A stretch of 64,000 nt of DNA from an uncultured Collinsella sp. (GTDB lineage Bacteria > Actinomycetota > Coriobacteriia > Coriobacteriales > Coriobacteriaceae). The notes under the pieces are model-generated. The model did not search any database and was not told where the DNA came from. It saw only the letters and a program-made list of their open reading frames with translations. Every line of letters starts with the position of its first letter. Position 1 is the stretch's first letter. The DNA is taken from NCBI GenBank assembly GCA_900768435.1, contig CAAGCW010000030.1:62001-126000 (forward strand), in the 5' to 3' direction. Of the stretch, positions 16,037 through 24,970 are shown piece after piece. The position numbers and the translations under genes were made by a program.

Positions 16037-18364
16037 TTAAGCGGAAACTGCAGCAGAAGCGGTGTTGGTCTCGTCCTCGTCGGTCCAAGCGTGCTTGGGC
16101 ATGGGACGGAAGATCTGGAAGAGCATCGCAACCAGCAGCACGATGGCCACAACCGTCCAGATACCAAACTGCCCAAGGACAAGCAGGTTATAGAACTGGT
16201 TGATGAACAGGCCGATGACCCAAGCGAAAGCGCACTCGTAGCCGATGGCAATAGCGGTCCACTTGCCGGAGTCCATCTGGTTGCGGATGGTGCCAATGGC
16301 GGCAAAGCACGGAGCGCACAGCAGGTTGAACGCGCCAAAGGCAACGCAAGCGCCCATGGTGGGGAACATGCCGGCAAACGCGGTCCACAGGCTCGGGTCG
16401 GTCTCGCCCGCGTCGGCGACGGACAGCAGCGATCCGGCGGTGGCGACGACGTTCTCCTTAGCGACAAGGCCAGAGACAGTCAGTGCGGTGGCCTGCCAGG
16501 TGCTAAAGCCGAGCGGGGCGAAGATCCAAGCGACCAGGTTGCCGAGCATGGCAAGCACGGAGTAGTCCATGAACTCCTCGGGGATGCCGTCCATCGCAGG
16601 CAGGAAGCCAAAGGAGCCGTTGTAGCTACCAAAGTTGGAGAGGAACCAAACCACGACGGTGGACGCGAAGATGACCGTGCCGGCCTTCTTGATAAAGGCC
16701 CAGCAGCGCTCCCACACGTGCAGCGCCCAAGAGCGGATCGCCGGGAAGTGGTAGGCAGGAAGCTCCATAACGAACGGCGTCGGGCGGCCGGCGAAGAGCT
16801 TCGTCTTCTTGAGCATGAGGCCCGAGGCGATGACGGCAAAGACGCCCAGGAAGTAGAAAAGCGGGCTGATCCACGCGGCGGTGGTAGAAGAATCGCCGAT
16901 GATGGAACCCATGAGCAGGGCGATGATCGGCAGCTTGGCGCCACAGGGAATAAACGTGGTGGTCATGACCGTCATGCGGCGGTCCTTCTCGTTCTCGATG
17001 GTCTTGGTGGCCATGACGCCGGGGACGCCGCAGCCTGAGGACACGAGCATGGGGATGAACGACTTACCGGACAGGCCAAAGCGGCGGAACACGCGGTCCA
17101 TGATAAAGGCGACGCGGGCCATGTAGCCGCAGTCCTCCAGGAAGGACAGCATCACGAACAGCAGGAACATCTGCGGCACAAAGCCGAAGATGGCGCCCAG
17201 GCCGCCAACGATACCGTCGCAGACCAGCGAATCGACCAGGCCACCGTCCTCGGTGCCACCCGCCACGAGGGCGTCGTGCACCATGGTGGTGATACCCGGG
17301 ACATACGGGCCATACTCCGCCGGGTCAACCGAATCGGCGGCGTCACCCGCAGCCTCGACAGCTGCGTCATAGGCGTCGCGGCCCTGGCCGAGCACATACC
17401 AACCGTCGGTACCAAAGAGCTGGTCGTTGGTGAAGTCGGTCACCGTTCCGCCCAAGGTGGAGACGGCTATGTAGTACACGCAGAACATGATGACGACAAA
17501 GATCGGCAGGCCCAGGATACGGTTGGTAACCACGCGGTCGATCTTCTCGGAGGTGCTCATCTTGGCCGGGGCCTTGGTGAGGCACTCGTCGATGATGTGA
17601 GCGATCACGCCGTAGCGCTCACCGGTGATGATGGACTCGGCATCGTCGTCGCAGTCCTGCTCGCACTGGGCGACCAGCTCCTCCACGCGAGCGGCCTTCT
17701 CTTTGGTGAGGTTGATGAGCTTGCAGGCGTCCGCGTCGCGCTCAAACAGTTTGACCGCGTAGTAGCGACGCTTGTTGGCGGGAACGCTCGCCGGCAGGTT
17801 GTTCTCGATGTGGTCCAGAACGTCCTCGATGGAGGAATCGAACTTGTGCTCCGGCACCTGGCCCTTAGAAGCAGCGGACTTCTTGACCTGCTCGAAGAGC
17901 TCCTTGATGCCCTTGTTCTTAAGAGCCGAGATCATCATGACCGGACAACCGAGCTTCTTGGAGAGCTTGTCTGTGTCGATCTTATCGCCGTTCTTCTCGA
18001 CCAGGTCGGCCATGTTGAGGGCAACGACCACGGGCAGGCCGGTCTCGATAACCTGAAGCGCCAGGTACAGGTTGCGCTCGAGGTTGGTGGCGTCGACCAC
18101 CTGGACGACAACATCGGGCTCGCCGCTCATGAGGTAATCGCGCGAGCATTGCTCCTCGGGGCTGTAGGGGGAAAGCGAGTAGATGCCAGGGAGGTCCGTG
18201 ATGGTAACGTTCTTGTCGCTTAGGAGCTTGGCTTCCTTTTTCTCAACCGTGACGCCGGGCCAGTTGCCAACGTAGCCGTTGGCGCCGGTGATCAGGTTGA
18301 AAAGCGTGGTCTTGCCGCAGTTGGGGTTACCCGCCAGCGCGACATGGATCTGAGAATCCGCCAT
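16037..18364 (-). CDS. feoB: Ferrous iron transporter FeoB
   Basis: 775 residues, full length. The N-terminal GTPase domain has G1 GNPNCGKTT, G3 DLPGIY and G4 NMAD motifs, followed by a helical spacer and a C-terminal membrane domain with two Gate-type repeats (GCGVPGVMATKTIENEKDR and CGAKLPIIALLMG are recognisable). It imports Fe2+ across the inner membrane. Start ATG 18364 is preceded by AAGGATTGA. It is the third gene of a feoA-feoA-feoB operon; a palindrome before the first feoA is the likely iron-responsive control site. Confidence 0.97.
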   Translation of the reverse strand: MADSQIHVALAGNPNCGKTTLFNLITGANGYVGNWPGVTVEKKEAKLLSDKNVTITDLPGIYSLSPYSPEEQCSRDYLMSGEPDVVVQVVDATNLERNLYLALQVIETGLPVVVALNMADLVEKNGDKIDTDKLSKKLGCPVMMISALKNKGIKELFEQVKKSAASKGQVPEHKFDSSIEDVLDHIENNLPASVPANKRRYYAVKLFERDADACKLINLTKEKAARVEELVAQCEQDCDDDAESIITGERYGVIAHIIDECLTKAPAKMSTSEKIDRVVTNRILGLPIFVVIMFCVYYIAVSTLGGTVTDFTNDQLFGTDGWYVLGQGRDAYDAAVEAAGDAADSVDPAEYGPYVPGITTMVHDALVAGGTEDGGLVDSLVCDGIVGGLGAIFGFVPQMFLLFVMLSFLEDCGYMARVAFIMDRVFRRFGLSGKSFIPMLVSSGCGVPGVMATKTIENEKDRRMTVMTTTFIPCGAKLPIIALLMGSIIGDSSTTAAWISPLFYFLGVFAVIASGLMLKKTKLFAGRPTPFVMELPAYHFPAIRSWALHVWERCWAFIKKAGTVIFASTVVVWFLSNFGSYNGSFGFLPAMDGIPEEFMDYSVLAMLGNLVAWIFAPLGFSTWQATALTVSGLVAKENVVATAGSLLSVADAGETDPSLWTAFAGMFPTMGACVAFGAFNLLCAPCFAAIGTIRNQMDSGKWTAIAIGYECAFAWVIGLFINQFYNLLVLGQFGIWTVVAIVLLVAMLFQIFRPMPKHAWTDEDETNTASAAVSA

Positions 18365-18487
18365 TCAATCCTTCTTCCTTGTGTGCCCGCGCTGCTTTCT
18401 CTGCGCGGGCTGGATAATGTGCTTCAAAGTTACTGCATTAAGTTAGAATTACCTAACTTTACCTGCAGAAATACACGCCGCGAGCCC

Positions 18488-18709
18488 TTACTGGACCTCG
18501 ACGACGGCCGCCTCCTCCTTGCGGATGGAAAGCTCGTAGCCGCGCACGTTGATCTCGACCGGATCACCGAGCGGTGCAACCTTCACGACCTTGAACGAAG
18601 TGCCCTTGATGAGCCCCAGGTCCATAAGGTGGCGGCGAAGCGCACCCTCACCGTGAAGCTTGACGATGGTAGAGCTCTCGCCCACCTTAACGTCACCCAA
18701 CGTCTTCAT
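18488..18709 (-). CDS. feoA: FeoA-domain protein 1
   Basis: 73 residues forming a single SH3-like FeoA domain: LGDVKVGESSTIVKL, then LRRHLMDLGLIKGTSFKVVKVAPLGDP and IRKEEAAVVEV. FeoA binds the cytoplasmic side of FeoB and is needed for ferrous iron uptake. Start ATG 18709 follows AAGGGGGACAAGAGG. It lies between the second FeoA gene and feoB on the same strand. Confidence 0.93.
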   Translation of the reverse strand: MKTLGDVKVGESSTIVKLHGEGALRRHLMDLGLIKGTSFKVVKVAPLGDPVEINVRGYELSIRKEEAAVVEVQ

Positions 18710-18748
18710 CCTCTTGTCCCCCTTTCGGTTTTTATGAAATGCTGCTGA

Positions 18749-18991
18749 CTAACCGACGGTCATGATGTGCATGGCAACCCTGGAATCGATGCCAAAGCGT
18801 GCGCCCAGCACCGTGACGATGATATTGGCACCACTCGAGCTCACCACGTGGATTTCGTTGCCCTCGACAAAGCCGAGGTCCTTGAGGTGGTGTTTCATGT
18901 CCTCATTGCCCTTTACACGAGACACGCGCACGGTTTCGCCCGCTTTTACCATCGAAAGCGGCATGGCCGGCATCTGCGGTCCGCAAGACAT
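18749..18991 (-). CDS. feoA: FeoA-domain protein 2
   Basis: 80 residues with the FeoA fold: MPLSMVKAGETVRVSRVKG, MKHHLKDLGFVEGNEIHVVSSSGANI and FGIDSRVAMHIMTV. It differs strongly from the neighbouring FeoA, so the pair is old rather than a recent copy; the N-terminus carries an extra MSCGPQMPAM segment with a Cys. Start ATG 18991 follows TAGGAG. It is the first gene of the feo operon. Confidence 0.92.
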   Translation of the reverse strand: MSCGPQMPAMPLSMVKAGETVRVSRVKGNEDMKHHLKDLGFVEGNEIHVVSSSGANIIVTVLGARFGIDSRVAMHIMTVG

Positions 18992-19032
18992 GAGTTGCTC
19001 CTAACGTCAGTTCGTCCTCAACATCGACGCGT

Positions 19033-19088
19033 AAAAAGTTAACCACGTCTATGTTCGCTATAGTAAACTAGCACGTGGTTAACTTTTT
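19033..19088 (-). promoter_or_regulatory. Long inverted repeat upstream of the feo operon
   Basis: AAAAAGTTAACCACGT (19033-19048) and its exact reverse complement (19073-19088) flank 24 bp. Each arm contains the palindrome GTTAAC. Placed about 40-95 bp before feoA, the arms are probably paired binding sites for a metal-responsive repressor. The sequence is not the classical Fur or DtxR box. Confidence 0.7.
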
Positions 19089-19135
19089 GGAAAGGGTCCC
19101 CATTCAGATTTCGAAAAAGTTTCCTATACGAAACA

Positions 19136-19170
19136 AAAAGGCGCGGCAAAGGACCATCCTTTACCGCGCC
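19136..19170 (-). terminator. Terminator after the HPr-like gene
   Basis: Minus-strand GGCGCGGTAAAGG / CCTTTGCCGCGCC followed by TTTTTG, ten bases downstream of the stop codon. Confidence 0.9.
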
Positions 19171-19179
19171 CTATCATGC

Positions 19180-19428
19180 TTAGAGCGAGAGATTTCTGAT
19201 CGATGTGACGCAGGAGGCCTCATCCACGCCCGAAACGCGGAACACGACGTCTTCGCCACATTCGCCGCAAAGTGCCATGAGCCCTATAACGTCGCGACCG
19301 TCGGTATGGCGGTCACCGATGCTGACTGACACGTCGCTACGATGCCTGGCGATAATGTCATAGAGCAACGCAACCGGGCGGGCATGCAATCCCAACGGAT
19401 CTTTAATCGTCTTTGTAAACTCGACCAT
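19180..19428 (-). CDS. HPr-family phosphocarrier-like protein with Asp46
   Basis: 82 residues. The active-site motif PLGLHARP places His15 exactly as in HPr, the phosphocarrier of the sugar phosphotransferase system. The regulatory-site motif, K-S-I-M-G in Bacillus HPr, reads R-D-V-I-G here, so Ser46 is replaced by Asp46, a natural phospho-serine mimic. Start ATG 19428 follows GGGAGGGG; a longer reading to 19473 has no ribosome site. The gene stands alone between the feo operon and a repeat element, with no other PTS gene in the window. It could be the general HPr or a regulatory relative of the Crh or NPr type. Confidence 0.85.
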   Translation of the reverse strand: MVEFTKTIKDPLGLHARPVALLYDIIARHRSDVSVSIGDRHTDGRDVIGLMALCGECGEDVVFRVSGVDEASCVTSIRNLSL

Positions 19429-19525
19429 GTCCCCTCCCACGACATCGCACATTCGGCCGGCAAACCCAGCCACGTGGTAGCTATTGTAGCGTTAGATGCC
19501 TGCCGAGGGCCCCTCCGGATACCCC

Positions 19526-19745
19526 GTGGGCAAAAAGTGGCAAATATGAGTACTGTCACCAATTTAGTAGCAGCAAAATCGAGAGCAAATTGCCTACTTT
19601 GAGTGATTCGAAGAGGTTGAAAGCCGCCAAACGCCCTTTACAGGGGGTTAGATAAATTGATTTTGGGCCCATTTTCGCTCAGAATTGGCCAAAAAATATG
19701 ACACTTCTTTTGCAACAGTACTCATATTTGGCATTTTTTGCCCAC
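19526..19745. repeat. 220-bp element with 30-bp terminal inverted repeats
   Basis: The left arm begins GTGGGCAAAAAGTGGCAAAT and continues through ATGAGTACTGT (19526-19556). The right arm (19715-19745) is its reverse complement with two mismatches. Between them are about 160 bp without a gene. This looks like a non-autonomous, MITE-like insertion. It fills most of the 19429-19850 gap; nothing else is visible there except the next terminator. Confidence 0.65.
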
Positions 19746-19773
19746 AGGGTCCAAAATCCATGCCCTAAAACAC

Positions 19774-19805
19774 AAAAGGAGGGGCCTCATAAGGCCCCTC
19801 CTTAG
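19774..19805 (-). terminator. Terminator after the APC transporter
   Basis: AAGGAGGGGCCT / AGGCCCCTCCTT with a 4-base loop, then TTTGTGTTTT on the minus strand. Confidence 0.9.
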
Positions 19806-19850
19806 GAAAGGGAATCGATTTATTCCACAGCCGTAGATTAATCCTAGCCG

Positions 19851-21314
19851 CTACTCCATCATGTCGAGGACGGAGGGGCGAAGCTCGTTCTCGGCGGCCT
19901 CGGGATCGGTCTCGCGCAGGCGGTTAATGTAGCGGTTGTACCACATCACGGCAAGGCCCAGGAAGACAACCACGCCGCCAACGTTGTAGACCAGCGTCAG
20001 CCACAGAGGCTGATCGAGCGGAATGGTGCCGCAGATAAGCACGAAGCAGAAGACCACAAGCAGGAATGCAGCAATGACCAGGCCAAAGGTACGCGAACCC
20101 ATGCGGAAGCCACGGGGAGCAGCGTCGAAGTTCTTACGCAGCATAAAGTAGGCAAGCAGGATCAGCAGCGGCGGGAGCAGAGCGGTGGCAGCCGTCATGT
20201 TGGTGACAATCATGAGCAGGTCGTCGAGGTTACCAGAGCCCAGGGCCGGGATGATCAGGATGGGGACGACGATGGCGAACTGCAGCCAAGCGGCGCGGGC
20301 AGGAATGCCATGCTCGTTGAGCTCGACGATCTTGCTACCAAAGACGCCCTTGGGGATCTCGGTGAAGAACACCTTGATGGGAGCGGAGGTCCACATCATG
20401 AGGGAGCCCAGCGTAGCGGCGAGAAGGATCAGGCCGATGACGCGCGTAGACACTTCCATGGGAATGCCAAAGTTGGCAAAGACAGCGCCGAACACGTCGA
20501 AGATGCCGGTGGAGATGGCAACGCCGCCCTCGGGGATGAACAGGTTAACCAGCAGCGAAGCGCCTGCATACAGAAGGCCGATGGTCAGGCCGGCGATAAC
20601 GACGGTGCGCACGAAGGCCTTGACGCCACCCTTAAGGTCGTTAAGGAACACGCCGACAGACTCAGCGCCGCCAACGCCCTGGATGATCCAGGCAAGCGTA
20701 CCGAAGAAGCCCCACATAGTGGCGAAGTTGCTCATGTCGGGAGCCATGTTGGCGGGCGTGGGAGCCGTAGCGAACTCAACGCCGCCAAAGGCAGCAGCCA
20801 GGGACAGCAGGATGAACACGGCGGTCAGGCCGAGAGCTGCGGTCGAACCGAAGGAGGAAATGGAGCCGATCCACTTAGCGCCCTTGGTCGAAACCCACGT
20901 GGCGATAGCAAAGACGACGATCTCGATAATGGTGATCCACAGCTGCGAAAGCTCGGCATTGGCACCAAAGAACACGTAGCTCGCGTAAATGATGACATTG
21001 GGCAGTACAGACGCAAAGTAGAACAGGTTGACGAACCAGTAGCTAAACGCCGTCAGGAATGCCCAGCGGCCGCCCATCGAGGTCTTGACCCAGGCGTACA
21101 CGCCCGACTCGGAGTCCTTGTTAAGGCCGACGAACTCGGCGGTAACCAGGGTATAGGGGACAAAGTACAAAAGCGTGGCGAAGAAGAACGACGGCGCAGC
21201 TGCCAAGCCGATGGCCGCGTTGTTGTTGATGATGTTCTTGATACCGAACACGGCGGCGACCGTCATGCCCAGCAGAGCGAACGAACCAATCGTTCCTCGT
21301 TTTTCAGAGCTCAT
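19851..21314 (-). CDS. APC-superfamily amino acid transporter (glutamate/GABA antiporter-like)
   Basis: 487 residues with about 12 membrane segments. The first helix has TIGSFALLGMTVAAVFGIKNI and the loop after helix 2 has NKDSESGVYAWVKTSMGGRWAF, patterns of the glutamate:GABA antiporter branch of the amino acid-polyamine-organocation superfamily. Substrate choice cannot be fixed from sequence, and no decarboxylase lies next to it. Start ATG 21314 has GGGAGGG upstream; a TTG four codons earlier is an unlikely start. It is a single-gene unit with its own terminator. Confidence 0.88.
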   Translation of the reverse strand: MSSEKRGTIGSFALLGMTVAAVFGIKNIINNNAAIGLAAAPSFFFATLLYFVPYTLVTAEFVGLNKDSESGVYAWVKTSMGGRWAFLTAFSYWFVNLFYFASVLPNVIIYASYVFFGANAELSQLWITIIEIVVFAIATWVSTKGAKWIGSISSFGSTAALGLTAVFILLSLAAAFGGVEFATAPTPANMAPDMSNFATMWGFFGTLAWIIQGVGGAESVGVFLNDLKGGVKAFVRTVVIAGLTIGLLYAGASLLVNLFIPEGGVAISTGIFDVFGAVFANFGIPMEVSTRVIGLILLAATLGSLMMWTSAPIKVFFTEIPKGVFGSKIVELNEHGIPARAAWLQFAIVVPILIIPALGSGNLDDLLMIVTNMTAATALLPPLLILLAYFMLRKNFDAAPRGFRMGSRTFGLVIAAFLLVVFCFVLICGTIPLDQPLWLTLVYNVGGVVVFLGLAVMWYNRYINRLRETDPEAAENELRPSVLDMME

Positions 21315-21467
21315 AAGCCCTCCCAATCATCCGTTATATCTCATCTAAAACCGTCCGGACTGCAAGCGCAATCCTGGACGGCGCACCTGCTAAGGGGAAT
21401 GGGGAAAAGGGAGTCAACAAAGCCATCCCCCTTAACGGCGCGAAGCAAACGTCCAAACGGACGAATA

Positions 21468-21923
21468 CTACTTGTTGGGGAAGGAATAACCTTCAACCGT
21501 CACGTGCAGTACGACGACGCGAGGATCCGCGGCATCGGCCACGACACGGTAGGCCTCGTCAATTTCGACGACGGCAACGCCGCCGGCGGGAATCGTCACG
21601 GTCTCCCCCGTGCCCTCAAAGCGTTCGCGATCATCGATATCGCTGTAAGCGCGGGTGCGGGTAAGATCCGTCTTGGAAGCAACCTCGACGGTCAGGTCGC
21701 CGTCGAGCGGAGCGAGCACGGCATGGTAGCGACGGTGACCGACCAGATCGGCGGTAGCGGCCTCGCGGGCATAGACCCACCAGTACACCAACGAGTCGCC
21801 GATGGAGTAAGCCACGTCGTGCTGCAGGTCGGCAACGCCATCGAGCGCCTGGCCGGTGCGCATCCACTTCTTGACGGACTTCATCTGAGCGTCGAAATCG
21901 GCGCGCGAGTTAAAGACATGCAT
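21468..21923 (-). CDS. ebgC: Beta-galactosidase subunit beta (EbgC/YhcH-YjgK-YiaL family)
   Basis: 151 residues of the cupin-like YhcH/YjgK/YiaL family, to which EbgC belongs. Its start ATG 21923 lies three bases after the ebgA stop codon and its ribosome site AAGGAGG is inside the last ebgA codons, so the two proteins are made together. In the Ebg enzyme the small subunit is needed for full activity of EbgA. Conserved His residues (LQHDVAYS, GHRRYHAVL) are present. Confidence 0.9.
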   Translation of the reverse strand: MHVFNSRADFDAQMKSVKKWMRTGQALDGVADLQHDVAYSIGDSLVYWWVYAREAATADLVGHRRYHAVLAPLDGDLTVEVASKTDLTRTRAYSDIDDRERFEGTGETVTIPAGGVAVVEIDEAYRVVADAADPRVVVLHVTVEGYSFPNK

Positions 21924-21926
21924 GAC

Positions 21927-24900
21927 TTATGCCTCCTTAATGGGTGCCAGCGCCTGAGCCAGATCGGCAGACGCCAGCGGTCGCAGGGACACCTCAAAGC
22001 TGAAGCTCTCAAAACGGGTGCGGTAGGAATCGAGCACCTCGGAACCCCAAGAGTTCGAACCAAGGCCGAGCAGCTGATCGTTGATGTTGACCGTGACCGT
22101 GTCGCCTTTGACAAGGTCGTAGACGTGCTTGGCGTTATCGATGGCCTCGCAGCTATAGGGCCATGCCGAGAACGAGAACGGGTTGGAGGCGGCGTCAGCC
22201 GGACGCGTCACGACCAGACCGTCACCGTGGCTGGAACGCAGGGCGACCCAGCGGGTGCCCTCGCGGTTAGCGCAATCCTGAGGCATCACGTAGGGCGTGA
22301 ACATGTCGTCGACCGTGGTGCGGTAATGACCGACCGGGTTGGCGCGCAGTGAGTCCGGATAGTTCTCGCCCGGGCCGTGGCCATACCACTCGACGGCACG
22401 ATCGCAACCGGGGACCTCGAAGGAGATGCCGATGCGCGGGATGATATCCGAGTAATCGCCGTAGGGCTCGCCGGAAACCTTGAGGTCGACGCGACCGCTC
22501 GGAAGCACGGTGTAGACGAGCTCGACGCGCATGCCGAACGCGCGGACGGGAGGAGCGATACGCTGGCTCACGGTAACGACGACCGCATTGCCGTCCTGCT
22601 TCCAAGAAACCTTGCGGGTAGACGTCTGCATCACATCGATGAAGTTGTCCTTCCACAGGGAGTCATACTCCTGAGCGTGGTTGTCGACGAGCGGATGCCA
22701 AAAACCAACCTGGGGACCAGAGGCCATGACGTCGCGGCCGGATGCCTTCCACTCGCTCACGGTACCGTTTACCTTGCTGAAGGTCAGCTCACCGTTGAGG
22801 GAGCGGATGCGGATCTCCTGCTCGGTCTCCTCAACCGTAAGCTCAGGACGAGCGGGGGCCACGATGGCCGGCGCCGGATGGTTTGCGATGGCAAACTGGC
22901 TAGCGCCCAGCTGGAACATCGGCTCGCACCAGGCGTGAGCGGCCATGGTGTAGGCGCGCACGGTCAGCAGGGTCTCGCCCACTGCGGCCTCGCGAATCAC
23001 CAGCGGCAGCTGGACGGACTCGCCGGGGGCAACCGCGCCGGGCATGAGCGTCTTGCGGCAGACCACGTCGCCGTCCACCAGGGTCTCGGCCGACAGGCAG
23101 ACATCCTCGAGGGTGGTGAACCAACGCTTGTTGGTGACGGTCAGCTCGCCTGCCTCGGCGTCATAAGCCATACGGACCGGGCAGATGACCTGGCCGTACT
23201 CGGTAAGGCCCGGGCTCGGCTGCTGCCAGGGGAACACCATACCGTCGATGCAGAAGTTGCTGTTGTTGGGGTAATCGCCGTTGTCGCCACCATACATATC
23301 GTAGGCAACGCCGTCCTCGGTCACAGCAGCCAAACCGTGGTCGCACCACTCCCAAATGAACTGGCCCTGGATGCAATCCCAACGGTCGAAGACCTCCTGG
23401 TACTCGGACAGGCCTCCGGGACCGTTGCCCATGGAGTGACCGTACTCGCAGTTGATGCGCGGCTTGGGGAACGGATGCTCACCAAAGTCGTTCATCTGCG
23501 AAACGCGGGAGTACATCGTGGAAATGACGTCGACGGTATTGGCGTTGCGGTCCTCCTCGTAATGGACCGGACGATCATCGAGCTCGTGAGCCTTGGCGTA
23601 CATCGCGCGGATGTTGCAGCCATAGCCGCTCTCGTTGCCCATCGACCACATAATGATGCAGGCATGGTTGCGCTCCTGCATCACCAGGCGCTCAATGCGG
23701 TCGACGTAGGCCGGCTCCCATGCCGGGTCGTCGGTGACCAGGGCGATATTGCCGATATTCTCGAAGCCGTGGCTCTCCATATCGCTCTCGGCGACCAGCA
23801 TGATGCCATACTCATCGCACAGCTCGTAGAAGCGCGGGTCATTGGCATAGTGAGAGGTGCGCACCGCGTTTATGTTGTGCTGCTTCATGAGCTCCAGGTC
23901 GCGGCGCATGCGATCGAGGCCCACGGCGCGGCCCTTGTGATCGTCGTGATCGTGGCGGTTGACGCCATGCATCTTAAAGTAAGTGCCGTTGAGGTAGATA
24001 TGATTGCCCTCGACCGTCACCTCGGCAAGCCCCTGGCGATGTGGAACGTACTCGCTGACCTCGTCGCCGTCGTAGACCTCAAACGTAAGGTCATAGAGGA
24101 AGGGGTCCTCGGGATTCCAGAAGTGGGCATCGGTCACGCTGCACTCGGCATGGCCGTCGACGCACTCGCCCGTAGCGACCACGTTCTCGCCATCGCTGAG
24201 CGTAAACACGACGCGGGAAGCGCCCTCGGCCACCGTATCGAGCGTGATCAGAGCGGCATCGCCCTCGCGGTGCGTGCGGAACCTAAAGTCGACCAGGTGC
24301 GCGGCGGGACGCTGCATAAGGTACACATCGCGGAAGATGCCCGAGGCCCACCACATGTCCTGATCCTCGATATAGCTGCCATCACTGTACTGCAGAACCT
24401 TGACCGCAAACAGGTTGTCGCCCTCGACGAGCGCGTCGGTCACGTCAAACTCGGCGGACAGGCGCGAACCCTTGGTCATGCCGATATACTGACCGTTGAC
24501 GTACAGCTCGCCATAACTCTCGATGCCGTCAAAGCGAATGATCTCGCGGGCGCCGGCAGGAACGGCGGGAAGATTGACGATGCGCTGATAGACTCCCGTG
24601 GGGTCGTCGGAGGGTACGAACGGCTGATCCACCGGGAACGGGAAGCCCTCGTCGGTGTAGGCAAGGTTACCATAGCCGTCCACCTGCCACAGGTGCGGGA
24701 CCTCCACGTGATCCCACTCGGGCTTGTACGTGGTGAACTCCTCGTTGGAGACGGCAGCGGGGCCCTCAAAGAGGCGGAACTGCCACGAGCCGGACAGTTG
24801 GACAAATCCGCGCGACAGCTCGCGGCTGTACGTAGCGGCGAGATCGGCGGTCTCGTAACCCATAAAGTACGCATGGGGTGCCAGGCGGTTCCTGTGGGTG

Positions 24901-24935
24901 AGCGCTTGGTTTTCCCAATCGTTAATGGCGTCCAT
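21927..24935 (-). CDS. ebgA: Beta-galactosidase, GH2, EbgA type
   Basis: 1002 residues, full length for LacZ/EbgA. Domain order: sugar-binding jelly roll (about 40-220), Ig-like domain, TIM barrel with GVNRHDHDD, the acid/base Glu in IMWSMGNESGYG near residue 436 and the nucleophile Glu in INCEYGHSMGNGPGG near 497, then a C-terminal beta-sandwich from about 720. It hydrolyses lactose or other beta-galactosides in the cytoplasm. Start ATG 24935 follows AAGGAG. The gene is divergent from a LacI-type regulator and its promoter has three CAACCGGTTG operators; ebgC follows at once. It could also act on galactans from pectin side chains, which would fit the neighbourhood. Confidence 0.95.
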   Translation of the reverse strand: MDAINDWENQALTHRNRLAPHAYFMGYETADLAATYSRELSRGFVQLSGSWQFRLFEGPAAVSNEEFTTYKPEWDHVEVPHLWQVDGYGNLAYTDEGFPFPVDQPFVPSDDPTGVYQRIVNLPAVPAGAREIIRFDGIESYGELYVNGQYIGMTKGSRLSAEFDVTDALVEGDNLFAVKVLQYSDGSYIEDQDMWWASGIFRDVYLMQRPAAHLVDFRFRTHREGDAALITLDTVAEGASRVVFTLSDGENVVATGECVDGHAECSVTDAHFWNPEDPFLYDLTFEVYDGDEVSEYVPHRQGLAEVTVEGNHIYLNGTYFKMHGVNRHDHDDHKGRAVGLDRMRRDLELMKQHNINAVRTSHYANDPRFYELCDEYGIMLVAESDMESHGFENIGNIALVTDDPAWEPAYVDRIERLVMQERNHACIIMWSMGNESGYGCNIRAMYAKAHELDDRPVHYEEDRNANTVDVISTMYSRVSQMNDFGEHPFPKPRINCEYGHSMGNGPGGLSEYQEVFDRWDCIQGQFIWEWCDHGLAAVTEDGVAYDMYGGDNGDYPNNSNFCIDGMVFPWQQPSPGLTEYGQVICPVRMAYDAEAGELTVTNKRWFTTLEDVCLSAETLVDGDVVCRKTLMPGAVAPGESVQLPLVIREAAVGETLLTVRAYTMAAHAWCEPMFQLGASQFAIANHPAPAIVAPARPELTVEETEQEIRIRSLNGELTFSKVNGTVSEWKASGRDVMASGPQVGFWHPLVDNHAQEYDSLWKDNFIDVMQTSTRKVSWKQDGNAVVVTVSQRIAPPVRAFGMRVELVYTVLPSGRVDLKVSGEPYGDYSDIIPRIGISFEVPGCDRAVEWYGHGPGENYPDSLRANPVGHYRTTVDDMFTPYVMPQDCANREGTRWVALRSSHGDGLVVTRPADAASNPFSFSAWPYSCEAIDNAKHVYDLVKGDTVTVNINDQLLGLGSNSWGSEVLDSYRTRFESFSFEVSLRPLASADLAQALAPIKEA

Positions 24936-24970
24936 GGTGATGCTCCTTCGTCATCGTAGTGATTCTTGTG

